Assembly: GCA_014904845.1 (NCBI GenBank)
Contig: MU119248.1
Span: 186,001 to 250,000, forward strand
DNA from: Acephala macrosclerotiorum
Lineage: Eukaryota > Ascomycota > Leotiomycetes > Helotiales > Mollisiaceae
Length of the DNA: 64,000 bases
Direction: 5' to 3'
Shown here: positions 1 through 12,014 of the stretch, piece after piece
Layout of the letters: each line of letters starts with the position of its first letter
Position numbering within the stretch: position 1 is the stretch's first letter
Translations under genes and position numbers: made by a program
The notes under the pieces: model-generated
What the model saw: only the letters and a program-made list of their open reading frames with translations
The model's database searches: none
Told to the model about the DNA's origin: nothing

Positions 1-1744
1 TAAAATATTTCTTTTGAGGACTTCGATTTCTCCGTCTCAAATCTGGAGATGTCGAAGCAGCGGAATCCGGCGGCGAAGGCAATTTGCTAAGAGCGAGAGA
101 AACTGCATCCTTTCCTTCCTCGATTTGCCCACTAGACATTTTTTCGATCGACAAGCCACGAGGATCAGATGCAGGTGTCAATAAAGTGGACGTCGAAGAT
201 CCATCCTGCGTTCGCTTTTTCTTTTTCGAACTCCGGAGACGCGATCTCATGCCCGAATCGTGGGCTACCTCCATCCCATCTTCAAAATCGACTACTTCGT
301 CGCTGATGTCTCCTTCGGGTTCAAGATCACCTCGGTGGTACGCCTTTAAGAGATCAGATTGCTGTACCGCTCGTATTTTTGTTCCTTCGTCGTTGCTGTA
401 CACAAATGCAATGCGCGCCATCCAGTCCGTTTTTCCTGCTCTGAGCGTTGCTGCTCGAACATCAGCCTGTAGGGCGGCTAAATGCTTCGTCGACCCGTAG
501 TAATGAATCAAATTAATCCAGTCTGCCAGTTGTTCTCGGTCGCGAGTTCTGGCAATATCAATCTCAGCCAAAAGCTGAAGGTCGTACCGAATTGGCTCTA
601 GGCGTTCCTGGTCTGCAGACGAGGTTTGACGATGTTTTTGGTCTTTAGGTTTCCGCCGTATTTGCATCTTCCAGATCTTGCAGGTGGTTTTGCAACATGT
701 TAACAAGTACATGGCAAGCGAATCGTCAATTTCTATCGGACTGGCAGCCTCGTTGACGCTTGTGCCTAATGCTGCAAGACGGAGTAAAAGCCGCTCATGG
801 AGTGTGTATGCCCCTAGAAAGGCAAGGTATTGCTTTGCAGCTGGCTCTTGATCGATATCGCGTTTGACCTCTACCATGAAGTAGGAGGGGGAACATTCAT
901 ACTGTGCAATGCGAACTGATGGTAACTTGTAAACCCCCGAAACCAGCCTTTTGGCCAGACCTGTCAAGTGGCTTAAGCCAAGAGCGTACAGATAGTCTGG
1001 AAACCATGATACGATCCCACTCTGGGTGTTCGTAGACTGCTTGAATTCTGCCATTTCTGGGTCCCACGGTTTCGAACTGACAACTCTCCCGGACGCCCGC
1101 CGATCATTTTCCCTAGCAAGTAGAGGTGGCAAGACACATCGATCATCGAATGAGAGCTTTGCTTGTTGAATCTGGTGGCCCTGAGCACAGCCGTTGTGAT
1201 CCAATGGCGTTCCAGGTATATCCTTTAGGAAAAATGGTCTCCAAATCCGCTGCTCCCATTGCGCTTCTAGTGATCCAAATGCGTTAAGATACTTGAGCGA
1301 GTTGTCAATTTTCTCTGACTGCTCAGAGGAAATTTCAACAAAAAGATCTCCTATAGTGTCTTGTATGGTTCGGAGCCCGCTTTCGAGTGGAGCAGCTCCA
1401 TCATCACCGGCACAGTGAAGGTCGAGCAATGTTTCTAGGCGTTCCATCTCATCCCCGCGCATGTCTTCCGATATTGCAATCCATCGCGGGTGCAGCATCT
1501 CCTCCGCATAGCGCCGACTTGTTTTGTGTGGTTGTATGGAGGTAGTATTCGTGATCTGTGTTGTTGCCTCGCTGCGACCTTCGTCATCTTCATCTTCGGC
1601 CATCCTCAAATCTCCTCGATCTGGTGAAATATGTTTTGCAGCTCGAACTCGTGCCCAGAGCTCACTGTAATCGACGTCGTGGACATCTGAGGCGGTCCGA
1701 GGCGTCTCTTGTGGAAGGGAGCTGCCTATTTTGCACTCCATCAT
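1..1744 (-). CDS. Hypothetical protein with E-x-K motif, 3' end outside window
   Basis: An uninterrupted reading frame of about 581 codons runs on the minus strand from an ATG at 1744 off the left edge; an in-frame TAA lies directly upstream of the double ATG (1739-1744), which fixes the start. The N-terminus is acidic, the middle is well-packed and globular, and the part nearest the edge is basic and Ser/Pro-rich (KKKK near 210-240 on the plus strand), like a disordered tail. Around residue 292 the motif VEVKR sits in a hydrophobic strand. This recalls the E-x-K half of PD-(D/E)XK nuclease folds, but I cannot assign the first acidic residue, so this is only a hint. No intron is needed. I do not recognise the family. 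It lies next to a degenerate HET region, so an accessory role is possible. The existence of the gene is well supported; its function is not. Confidence 0.75.
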   Translation of the reverse strand, partial: MMECKIGSSLPQETPRTASDVHDVDYSELWARVRAAKHISPDRGDLRMAEDEDDEGRSEATTQITNTTSIQPHKTSRRYAEEMLHPRWIAISEDMRGDEMERLETLLDLHCAGDDGAAPLESGLRTIQDTIGDLFVEISSEQSEKIDNSLKYLNAFGSLEAQWEQRIWRPFFLKDIPGTPLDHNGCAQGHQIQQAKLSFDDRCVLPPLLARENDRRASGRVVSSKPWDPEMAEFKQSTNTQSGIVSWFPDYLYALGLSHLTGLAKRLVSGVYKLPSVRIAQYECSPSYFMVEVKRDIDQEPAAKQYLAFLGAYTLHERLLLRLAALGTSVNEAASPIEIDDSLAMYLLTCCKTTCKIWKMQIRRKPKDQKHRQTSSADQERLEPIRYDLQLLAEIDIARTRDREQLADWINLIHYYGSTKHLAALQADVRAATLRAGKTDWMARIAFVYSNDEGTKIRAVQQSDLLKAYHRGDLEPEGDISDEVVDFEDGMEVAHDSGMRSRLRSSKKKKRTQDGSSTSTLLTPASDPRGLSIEKMSSGQIEEGKDAVSLALSKLPSPPDSAASTSPDLRRRNRSPQKKYF

Positions 1745-3177
1745 TCGTTACCGCGATTCGTTGATCTAATGGTGTGTGGGAGAGGCTCGTGATTGGTGTG
1801 GGATGGTGATGTTCTTGCTTCGCTGGTGGCCTTGGGGTCGGGCGCGGTCTTCGCGACTCGATTGCGGACAATGTTGAATCAGAACACCAGAGTTTTCGAG
1901 CAGCTACTAGAGCTTCAATTAGACGCCGATTCGGTTTTATTCGAAAAGGAGCGTGAAACATACCTTCAGGGCTTGTACTCTAAAGGTGGTCGTCCACGAT
2001 TCCGTTCAATGGCTCGTGTGCTGGTGCGATGTTGTGAATCGTTTGCTTCGGGCGCAACGTCTCGATACGAAGAAGCCTGCTTGGAATTGCTGCAAGATAG
2101 ATGAATGATGCAGCGCAAAGTTAATCTGGTGTGCAGTATTTCCGTGTTTTGTGTATTTGTTGAATCTTGCGAATGGGCAAAGCGAGGTATTGGGTTTGTT
2201 ATGATTGCCCGGTTGCGCTGCCAACGGTTATCGATAAACTCTGCGCACCAGCGTGCGGCCTGTGCATTGGAAGGCAGCCCGAGCCCTCCATGGATTCCCC
2301 GGAGCCAAATTTGGATACCGCCTAATAACTGATTCCATTACCTTGTCAGGGATGCTTATAAGGTAGCAGCAAAACTAGTCGCGTTATATTAAAGAACCGT
2401 AATGTCTCTTTGTACTTGATTTAAATTACCTGTATTTAGATTCTTTTGCTTGACAAAATGGCCACGATGCGCAGATTGCTCACTGGGGCACGACAAAATC
2501 CAACGACAACCAAAAATTTCTCAAAAGGCTGGTGATCCTCCATCATCGCCTAGATCGAGTTTCACAGAAGTATGTACAAGAGATAACACATCCTTATTAT
2601 TAGGTGATGGGTTGCCCCACTACGAGGCCTTAGAAGAGGACGGAGAATTCAAGGTGCTCATCCTCTTTTCAGGAGACAACGATGGGCCCTATCTGCTGCC
2701 GATTGAAGCATGGGACCTGACCACTCTATCACATGGGGCACAACCAACGAGGAGGGAAGCTATGCGACAACGTCCCTTGACATGCGCACGGCGAACGGAT
2801 AAAACTCGGCCCTCAAAATCATACCTTACTTATCGACAATTAAACGCAAGATTCAGGTTCCAAGGGTTGCCGAATTTAGTAGTCTTAGTCGCTATTTTGT
2901 ATAGCTATTATCCCGACTTGAGGATCCATAAATGCCAAAGATCTCCCACCTCGAATCCCGCAAATACAGTACCCAATAGAAATAAGACTGAAAATTTCCA
3001 AACTTATTCAAATCACACTCTAAAACCTGTTATCTCAAATCACCCTAACTAAACGCCGTACCCAAAAGCCCATCAAAGCCCACCCCCCTGGAGAATTAGC
3101 AGTCGGCTAAGGGGGGTGACTAGGTTTGAGGCAGCGCCAGCGCACCTCTTTTCCTCACTACATTTCTATCCCTCGGG
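1745..3177. other. Intergenic, no convincing gene
   Basis: Two plus-strand frames are open here (1793-2104, 103 codons; 2450-3052, 200 codons). The first has a reasonable amphipathic pattern but no family I know; the second is compositionally odd and probably not coding. A C-run/G-run inverted repeat (CACCCCCC at 3081-3088, GGGGGGTG at 3111-3118) lies just beyond the 3' end of the GTPase gene. Confidence 0.4.
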
Positions 3178-6100
3178 CTATATATTGGAAATACTAGAAA
3201 GTAACTCCTCATGCTTTCCCTTCAACTCCATAATCTCAGCCATCAAATCCCCTTTTCGCTTCTCCTCCTCCGGATTTCCCTGATTCCTGGCATCATCCAC
3301 GCGTTGAGACTTAGACGCCAATGCCATCTCGACGTCACTAACGATGAGATCTAGAACTGTATTCGCCGCGTCGTGTAGATCGCGGAAAGTCTTCCGGACC
3401 AACTTATCTATATTCGCCTGTATCTTGGCCGAAATATGAGGAAACAGCGTGCCGTTCGTGATCCGCCCTTGTACAATAGATCGTTGACGAGCTGCCTTTC
3501 CGGTACCTGCTCACAAAAGAAGTGTCAGCGCACATGGTGACGCGAGCATAGTGGTGCAAGTATAGAGAATTTGGATTGAAAGGGGACAGAAGGTGATGTA
3601 CGGACCACTCTCTCCAGCTGCGGCGCGGTATGCTGGAATCATCTCAGAAACAACATAGGAAGAGTCGTTCGGTTCGGATGCATAGCGCTGGACCAGTCTG
3701 AGAATTTTTAGCATTGATCCCTGGATCTATTAAACAAACCAGGGAATGCGGAGGAAAGGGTGAAATGAAAGCAGGGGCGTACTTGACTTCGCGTGTAAAA
3801 TCTTGCCGTACTAAATTGAACTTGTACTCTATATCTTGAACTCTGAAGTCAATTCCTTGGACTAGGGCAAAAGCAAAGTCTTGCGCTAATCACAATTTGA
3901 TGGTTAGTATGACTCTGGTGGCTTTAGGTCTTAATCACTTGCCTCTAAGGTGTGATTGCAAATCGAGAAGGCAGATTTTGATAGATTGGAGAAGCGTGTC
4001 GAAGACGGTCGGGATTTCATCTTCCAGCAAACCCCACTGGTACGCCAACTCCATTCTCATTTTCCAGATGAGCTCAGAATTCCAGTTCAAATGACCACGT
4101 TTGGGTGTTTGATGGTTGCCATTATTCAGACACCACGCATTGTACTGGGCTAAACGACAAGATCAGTAACGTTACTTAAAGTGTACGACTTGCGACGTAT
4201 TTACTCCAATGCCACTGCGTTGCGTTAGCTTTCAAGGTATTACGATCGGGGACAGAGTTTACATACAGAATTCCACTCTCGGCCTTTGGCTTCAGCTGCG
4301 GCTTCCCAAAAGTGATTCCGTTGTTCTTCCATATATTTTGTAAATTTTTCTTCAATACTTGGTGCCGAAAGTTGAGCTTACCTAGATATTCAGAAAGCAC
4401 CTCTCGGAAAGTATCCTTAAACTCAGCTCTTGACTTTTTGATCTTCTTGGAAACCTTCATTGGTTAGGCTGATGCAGCGAACAATGAAGAATTAACACGC
4501 ACCTTTGCTGTTACCTCTTGTAAGAAATCATGGATTGATTCATCTTGCTCATGATCCTCGACTTGCGGTTGAGGTGGGGAACTATTTGCCCAAAGCTCAA
4601 TAGAGCTCAGCAGACTAGACAGCGTCGATTGGAGGAAGTGCTTCGCTTCGAGAAGTTGGGCTCCAGCAGTGATTGTATGACAAAATCGACGAAGTTCTGG
4701 AATGCCGCTAGCGCGAACCATTTCGGTATTCCCTTTTCTCGAAAACTTCTCATAAGTTGTGTTAGACACGCAAAAGACTTCCAATCGCCCTCCAGGTATT
4801 TTAGAAGCATAGGCTTTTTGGAGGCCTTCTTTGACGTGGTTATTTCTAGCGTCGATGAGGAGAAACTCTTGCCTATGGACTTGTCAGCTCAGTTTATACA
4901 GATTTGGCAGTTGGTCAACTTGCTTTCGTTTCAATTGTTTCTTCAAAGCTTTGTTATTGTTTTTCTTTGTGTCCTCAATGTCTTTGTCAAGTTGTTCCAT
5001 CACCAATGGTGATATCTTCTTATGGGGACCGCAGAATTCCCGTCTCGCAGCTTTCTGGTTGATGTCCTGACACGAATCAGTGAGTCATGCTTTCACAGAC
5101 GAGGGACATCAGCTCACTTCTGATTTGGTGCAAACAACCGCCAAATTCAATCTTTTAACCCCAGATTCTTCCCATTCTACGGGAGCATGCCGAGCTAGGA
5201 TACTGTAGAGTGACGACTTCAGGGACTGGTCGGTGATGGCACGAGATATTTTTGCAACGATGAAGACGTTATCACACTTCATGAGGTAGGTCTGTGTTGC
5301 TCGTACTCTTGCTAGATTGGTATCTTGCAAACCTGATATTTGGTTCCTTTATTAGCTTTTCATATCAAATTAGTTCTGATGCAGTACGTACCAGGCAAGT
5401 CTGCAAGCACAACGCCCGTCTTCAAGACTTGTGCGCTTAGGAAGACCCTAAGGAGCAGGCGTGATTAGACAAATAAATCGTTAACACTTTCCCAAAAGGA
5501 TAGATCTTACCGAATGATTTTCGTAAAGGGCCAAAACCTATCCTGCATGAATATGCTCGTCTTCTCACAGCACTCATCTGCGGTGTCCGCCGTTGCTTTC
5601 CAGGTTCCAGAATTACCACCATCTGGCCACTCGAGTTCATGAGCCCACTGTATCAGCTGGTTCGTAGCTTTCGCCAAGCCTCCCTCAGCCATATCAGAGA
5701 GCAACTGTTTGTTGAAAACCCTCTGGTGTCTGAATCCCGCTTCTAGAGCTGACCACGCCTGCTCAGATTCCCTCTGATAACGAGCATAATCCTTAGGATC
5801 TACCGTGTCTTCTTCTACTTCGGGAAGGAATATTTGACGATAATTCCATAAAAGCTCTTTGATAAGGTCCTCAATTTCTGAATTGGAAAGGTATTCGACT
5901 TCGATTGTGATAGGAGCTGTATGATCCCTTGTCTTCTGTCTATATTCAGTAACAACTGAAGTACAAGCAGAACCGATATCACCCTGTTCAAAAAGTAAGC
6001 AGTCAAATCTCATAAGATGGCATTATCAACCCACAGTTTTAGCGATCTCCGGGAAATGAAGTAAAGCGTTAATGAGACTACTCTTTCCTGTAAACACGTT

Positions 6101-7147
6101 AACTACCGCGGTTACTCTTCGCCGGAAACTGGAATTACCTTCTCCAGAATCTCCGAGCACCGCAATTGTCCTTGTATCAGAGCTTTGAAAAGTTCCCAAC
6201 CGTCGGGCGTCTTTGAATAGCCTCTCCAGGTCACTCGAGGGTTCTGAAGAACCAACCAACTTCTCGATGGCGGAGACTACCTTGTTGGCGATCCCCAGAC
6301 CATTTTTCAGCGCGGTCTGGAAAACCGGGGTGAAAAAAGGCTCTAGGGGAGCTTCTTCATCTCTCACATCGTACGAGCTTGTGCTGTCATTGTTCTCATT
6401 GTTGTCGCTAACATCGGATGCATCAGAGATACTTCGCTGGCGCAGACCGCCTGAACTTGGACTTAGATCCGAAACTTGAGCGCGCGATAGAAGAGTTGGT
6501 GATCTGGTGGGAGAAGCATGGGACGTAGCAGCTGTGGTGTCTGAGTGATCTTCAACTATCATAGGAATACCTTGTTCAAGAGGGTTGGTCGCACCAGGAA
6601 TCGCAATCTTCTCACCCGAAGATATCGTATGCACAGGTCGGGAAGTCTCGTGGTCCGGTGTCGCTATTTTTGGCAAGGATGAATGGTTCAACCCCGCTGG
6701 GGAATCTTGAGAGGCCAGAAGAGATATCTCTTCTGGTTCAAGGGATGGCCTGGGTGTTATATTATGCAGGTGTCGCAATGTGTACGTCTCCTTTCGCTCT
6801 ATAGGCAGCGAGTTGCTCCCTTGTTGGCCACATTGGAAAGCGATTCTGGGGACGTCTGGCGCCGGAGGCGAAAGGTGACGGGCATTCAAGGTAGTGTCCG
6901 GACTCTGGTAGCTACCTCGAAGGTGCGAAATGCCAGAGGGTGTTGAAAGAGACTGATTTGCTTCAGATGAAGAGCTCGGAGATGGTGTTCCATTAGCGCT
7001 CAGAGCATTCTGCGAACCGCCAGGAGTGCCACTGCGTCTAGACCTGGCCCTCAGTGGGAGCGGGGCAATCTTGCGTTCTCGAGGAGGTATGGTCGGAGGA
7101 CTAAGAGGTGGCGATGACATTGTGCTTGGGATTGGACCTCGTAACAA
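3178..7147 (-). CDS. Dynamin-like large GTPase, nuclear GTPase SLIP-GC type
   Basis: A large P-loop GTPase of about 1112 aa with roughly ten introns. Residues 1-300 are Ser/Pro-rich and probably disordered. The G1 motif GDSGEGKSS (residues 332-340) is split by a 51-bp intron (6088-6138). The exon after the next intron (5984-6034) carries the switch threonine in ACTSV, DLPG (528-531) is G3 and TKSE (599-602) fits G4. The C-terminal half is helical, with a charged stalk and a coiled C-terminus ending ELLSSISNI. Other introns that join in frame: 5448-5510, 5333-5391, 5067-5117, 4455-4502, 4150-4204, 3886-3942 (a GC-AG intron), 3721-3787 and 3507-3608. One junction near 4873-4919 is hard: only a 27-bp intron (4873-4899) keeps frame. 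SLIP-GC-like GTPases are common, variable accessory genes in fungi; the cellular role is not known. Start could also be the ATG nine codons downstream. Confidence 0.85.
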
Positions 7148-7824
7148 ATGATTTGTGCTGATGTAGGATAATAATCAATGATTTTGAACATGTGCAAAAA
7201 GGAGGGGTTCAGTTTCAGGATTGCGTGATAGGCTCCAGGGTCGCCGGTTCGGCTCGGCACACTCGGGCCTATCGCATCGCAAAATGCGATTAATAGACGA
7301 TTCTCCAACGTCATATAAGATAAAGAGGTGTGCCAGCATAAATCTGGCTTATTTATATAATTGGCGAATAGCCTCTTTGTATTCATAACGATCTCTTCGC
7401 CAGGGACATGTTCTGGCATTGAGGGAATGGTTAGAGGGTCTATGTGTGTGCCCTATAGTCTCCACGTGACCTTTCTCTCGATTGATGCTGCGCTATCATG
7501 GATATCGGGGGCGGGTCTGTTTGTGACGAGAAGGATTGGGGGAGGAGCCGATTTTGAACCCCAGGAAGCGCTTGCAGCCCTACCCGTTGCGAGCACGTTG
7601 GTTTGTAGGACTACACCTCGGTAAAAATAAAAAAACCACAGCGACACGAGAGTTTTAAAAGCGGCACGGGTACTGGGTGCTAAACGGCACGTCTCACTTC
7701 GGCTCTACGGCCTCACGATAGACCGTGGACAACTCCGTATTGTCTTTCAGAAACTTCAAATCGCACTTATCCAAATTGTTGGATGATTGAGACCCCTCGT
7801 GCTTAATCTTGGACTCGCTTCATA
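7148..7824. other. Intergenic between divergent GTPase and HET genes
   Basis: This holds the divergent upstream regions of the GTPase (minus) and the HET pseudogene (plus). Short open frames on both strands show no family likeness. No regulatory site is recognised. Confidence 0.4.
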
Positions 7825-10336
7825 ATGTCCGACAGTCAGCCGAGTAAACCGAAGGGGAAAGGCAGGAGCCTATTTGCTGAAGTGCTAGGACTCGACGAGG
7901 ATGCGCCGTTGTGGGGGAGACCATTGCCACCTGAGACATCAAATCAACCGTACAATCACATTCCTGGACCCCTCCATACGTCTTTTGATCCGGACCTAAC
8001 CATCGGCCAATTTCTAAGGGGCATTATTGAAGGCAACCCTGACAGTGACAAGCCTCTTTTCCCAGGCCTTCGAATGCTAGATGGAGTCGACGAGCAGTCT
8101 GGCGAGATGTTGGTGACTTACGGCCCTGGAGTGATGGCAGATGGTGATCTCCTTCCCGAGAAGAGTACAATGACTTTTGAAGAACTTTCTGAAAGAGAAA
8201 AAAGGCTTGAACGAGAGAGCGTTGAAGAAGAACTCGCGGATGAAAAGATTCCACATCCCGAACTCTGTCGAAAGTGCCGAAGGTACGATCTTGATCAGCT
8301 TGATAACAGAGAGGGTAAGAGAAATGTAACATTTGGGCTCTTTGGCAGCTACGCAGAGCTTGCGTTGAGGCAGCACTGCTCGATACACCGACATATCTTG
8401 CGGATCATCACGCATGAGATTAATGGCGATCGAGAACGAGAGCTTTATCCTCGCCTGGAGTCTCTCGACCAGGAAGTTCAGGGCACGCAACTTGACATAA
8501 AAACCTTGGATTCCGGCGAGCGGTTCATTGCCGTGAGGTTTGGCCTCAAGTGGGTGGGGGCTATTCGGAAGCTCGACGACGCGAATTGGCCATTGGTATT
8601 AAGGCAGTCATATGAAGTTGCTAAAGCCACTTCGACTTCTGAAATGAACCCTTGCTTGACGGGAACTCAAGAGGTCTCTTGCCGCCTCATTCAACGCTGG
8701 TTTGATGATTGCAAATCCTCCCATGGACCAAAGTGTAATCCTACGGTACTGCCCCTGAATTTGAAAAATCCTGTGAAGCTCATGTTCATGGATGTAATCG
8801 ATGAGCGGCTTGTGAGTGGTCCATCGGATCTGAAATACTTTGCTCTTAGTTACGTTTGGGGGAAGGTGCCTATGTATGAGACACTGCGTGCGAACAAGAC
8901 CGCTCGGGGGGTCCGAGGTTCTCTTGGATTGAGCAACCACCAAATCCCACAAACGATTTGAGATGCCATGGATTTGGTTTAGAAGTTAGGAGAGCGATAT
9001 CTATGGGTAGACGCTTTGTGTATTATCCAGGATGGCCCGGGAAGTAAACATCAGGACATAAGGAACATGAATCAGATTTGCGGTCAGGCATATGCTACAA
9101 TTGTTGCTCTCACAGGAGTCGACGCGAACTCGGGACTACCTGGAATACGTCCTGGCAGCAGACGCCCTCAAGAGTTTGAACGCATCCGCGAATCGACCTT
9201 AATCAGTACACCTCCTATCCTGCTCTATGTTCTGGAGACTTCGCGGTGGATGACACGAGGGTGGACTTTCCAGGAGCAACTTCTTTCTCGACGATGCTTA
9301 TACTTCTCTAATGAATACGTCTACTTCCAATGCGGCACCATTGTTTGTAGTGAGGCCGGACTTGATTTGCCAGCTGAATGGGAAGAGAACTCCACAGACA
9401 ACTTCAATTCACTTATTGATCTAATACCAAAGGTCCCATCATGGAAATTTGAGGCTTATTCAGATCTAGTGAGACTGTATACTCAACGAAAGTTATCATT
9501 TCCGGCAGATATCTTGAACGCATTTTCCGGAAGCTTTGCCATATTACAAGAACATTTTCGATGCCAGATGCTTGGTGGGCTGCCTGCTTCGGCACTGGAT
9601 CTTGCACTTCTCTGGGTCCCATCAGAACCACTCTTCCGTCGCGAGGTGACTGAAGAAGACGGCAGTACGAAGCAGGCTTTCCCAAGCTGGTCTTGGGCTG
9701 GCTGGGAAGGACCCGTAGTATATACCATTGACTTGGTGCGCATCCGAGATAAGACTGGCCATCCTACACCAAAAATTGTTGTTTTTGAAGTCTTCCACAA
9801 TGGCCTTCTCTACACTGCGCATAAGAATCTCAGTACTGAATACGAATGCCTGGAGACTACTAAGCAAGGCATATCCGGTCCTGACTTAGGGCCTGACGTC
9901 ATATTTTTGGGCTCAGACAATCGATGCCACTCGATTTCGAATCGATAATCGACAGGTAACATATCTCAGCGGCCCACACGGAAAAGCAGCTAGCAAACAA
10001 GGTGTCTTCGGGATACAGACGATGGAAGGTATACACTGTGGTCTTCTGTACCTTGAAAAACAAACAACGCGCCTCACAGGTGGACCCATGGAATACGTGC
10101 TGATATCGGAATACGAGGACACGAACAAGAGAAGGTGTGGGCCCAGCGGCGTGGAAGGGCCGGTGCATTATTTCAACGAGGAGAAATTCCCGTGGCGGGG
10201 TAAGAATAGTGGGATTGTAAATGTGCTTCTCGTACAGTGGGACAACGAGGTCGCGGAGAGGATGGCAGTAGCTCAACTCCACATCCAGATTTGGATGGCG
10301 GCCAAGCCTCAGTTAAAGCATATTAGGTTAGGATAA
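7825..10336 (+). pseudogene. HET-domain protein, inactivated by two stops and a frameshift
   Basis: A HET-domain (heterokaryon incompatibility) gene of about 830 codons. The N-terminal exon reads 378 codons and ends within the HET domain: YFALSYVWG (about residue 337) is the first HET block. Reading then meets TGA (8959-8961) and TAG (8980-8982) seven codons apart, after which the same frame goes on as LGERYLWVDALCIIQD, the second HET block, and WMTRGWTFQEQLLSRR, the third. CGA to TGA is a C-to-T change and the TAG could be from CAG, as in repeat-induced point mutation. A further one-base frameshift near 9890-9905 moves the C-terminus into another frame, which ends at 10336 after RIDNRQVTYLSGP and a conserved-looking tail. 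HET proteins trigger incompatibility cell death when nonself partners meet; this copy cannot make a full product. The family call is firm, and so is the loss of function unless the assembly is wrong. Confidence 0.88.
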
Positions 10337-10451
10337 CAGTTGGAAGATAGATATTTGGAGAAAACATATCGCTATTGCCGAGAGGTTATAAAAATCTTGC
10401 ATGAATAGTTTCTTGGCGGCCGGAGGATTTGTCGAGGTTGAGCTGTCTTAC

Positions 10452-11560
10452 TCGTTAGGTATCGATTGGTCTGCATCAATCAAAGCGATATTCCGGACAG
10501 AAATCGGCTCGTGGCCAATATGAGCGACATTTATCGGAAATCTCAGCATGTACTCATCTGGCTTGGCGAAGCCCGAGAAGATAGTGATCATGCTTTTGAT
10601 TAACGGCAAACGGGATTACGCCTCTCCGTCCGAGTCCAGGGTGGTCAGAGGCTATCTGGCATTGTGCGGACGGACTTATTGGACACGTGTATGGGTAATT
10701 CAAGGAATTCTATCTGCTCAAAAGCTTTCGTCTATTGTGGCATGAAAAAGGTGCCCTTGGACTCCTTTCTAACCTTCGAAAAGCTTGTCAACGTGCCCTT
10801 GGCCAACTATTCAAACTCATTGCAGCCATCCAATCCCGAGGTTTGGATGCCTTCAATATAGCTCGCAATTATCAGATCACCACCGCTTACGAGATACTCT
10901 GTGTTCACCGTGCAAGCACACTCAAAGTGTTTAAACGGCAGGAACGTGATGCGTCGGTGATGGAATGAAGATAAAAAACAGTTTCACTCGACTTGGCTTT
11001 CCAGAACGTCTTCGCAAAGATACCTAATTAGAAGTATAAGTGACAGGTTTAACCTTCGGCCCGTTGATTTCATAGACTGTGCTGGAAGCAGAATGTACAC
11101 CTTCCGAATCGGACTTCCATCCGCCTCGAAGTAGATACTTTGATATCTCGAACTCCGGCAAGCCATCAGCATATCGAGCCTAAGGACTTCATGAAGCTCA
11201 AGTTCGGCAAATTCGATCTGATCAGCCTTTAAGATTTCCATAAAACTCAATACTTTGGTCTTGACTTCGAATACGACCCAATAAACAATTGTTGCAAAAG
11301 CACCAAGACAGGGCCAGCGTATTACCCCTCGACAACCTATGGCGAAGTAAGAGTTTTCGCTGCCGCAGACGGAACGATCGGCTTAGCGTCGACTGAGATC
11401 GAGATGGATGATATACTCTTTCTGGGCAAAGTTTTGACTGAGAAATGAGAGACCTGTATGGTGATACGGTTATAAGAGGATGGCAAGGGGATGAAGCAGT
11501 TGGGTTAGTATATATACTCGCTTGGGGTCGAGATAACTGGAACAAAAATCACAGAAGCAT
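10452..11560 (+). pseudogene. Relic of a second HET-domain gene (HET-6/tol type)
   Basis: Short blocks typical of HET proteins are scattered over three frames: VCINQSDIPDRNRLVANMSD with YRKSQHVLIWLGEA (about 10464-10590), then YWTRVWVIQGILSAQKL with a CGMKKVPLDSF tail (about 10675-10770), then RVFAAADGTIGLASTEIEMD (about 11345-11405), which resembles the C-terminal part of such proteins. Frame changes and stops separate every block, and the beginning of the HET domain is missing. It is a decayed gene in the same direction as the HET pseudogene upstream, and it is not a simple duplicate of it because the block sequences differ. Borders are approximate. Confidence 0.7.
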
Positions 11561-11949
11561 GTATGGTTGTACAACTATGCGCTGCTTCCACGCTTACTAA
11601 CGGAATCAGAAGGTAGAGATACCGAAATCTTCGAATGTGTGTTTGACACTGCGACACTTTTGTACCTCTTGCGATAATGTTCGCAAGGTGTTTTCAAGAA
11701 TATAGAAGCCGAAAAGATGACTACTGTATGCCTGACGCTTAGCAAATCACAAACTCCTGCAATTTCAGCTCACAGCCTATCTTCCTAGTAATTCCAACAC
11801 CTTCTCGCTTCTAGGTTTTCCCTTCATTATCCGTGCACAAAACAAGCCAAAGCCACATACCCAGCCTAAGTCCTTTATCCGTATTCGTCAACTTCCTTAC
11901 CCCGAACATCGCTATAACACCTCTATGCTCAGCAGACGCAACTCGAATC

Positions 11950-11957
<8 letters not shown>

Positions 11958-12014
<57 letters not shown>
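11958..12014 (+). repeat. 57-nt poly-T homopolymer
   Basis: A run of 57 T, followed by C and seven more T. On the minus strand it is a poly-A tract inside the last frame of the ankyrin-HET pseudogene. It could be a retroposed poly-A tail, slippage in a dead gene or an assembly artefact. Confidence 0.95.

Noticed and set aside
2450..3052. 200-codon plus-strand frame
   Set aside because: Odd composition with a low-complexity Asn/Thr/Pro tail, no motif, no intron signals and no family likeness.
7535..7625. tRNA-like T-arm (GGGTTCAAAATC on the minus strand)
   Set aside because: The B-box has an extra base, no A-box or paired acceptor stem fits at the right distance, and there is no T-run after it.
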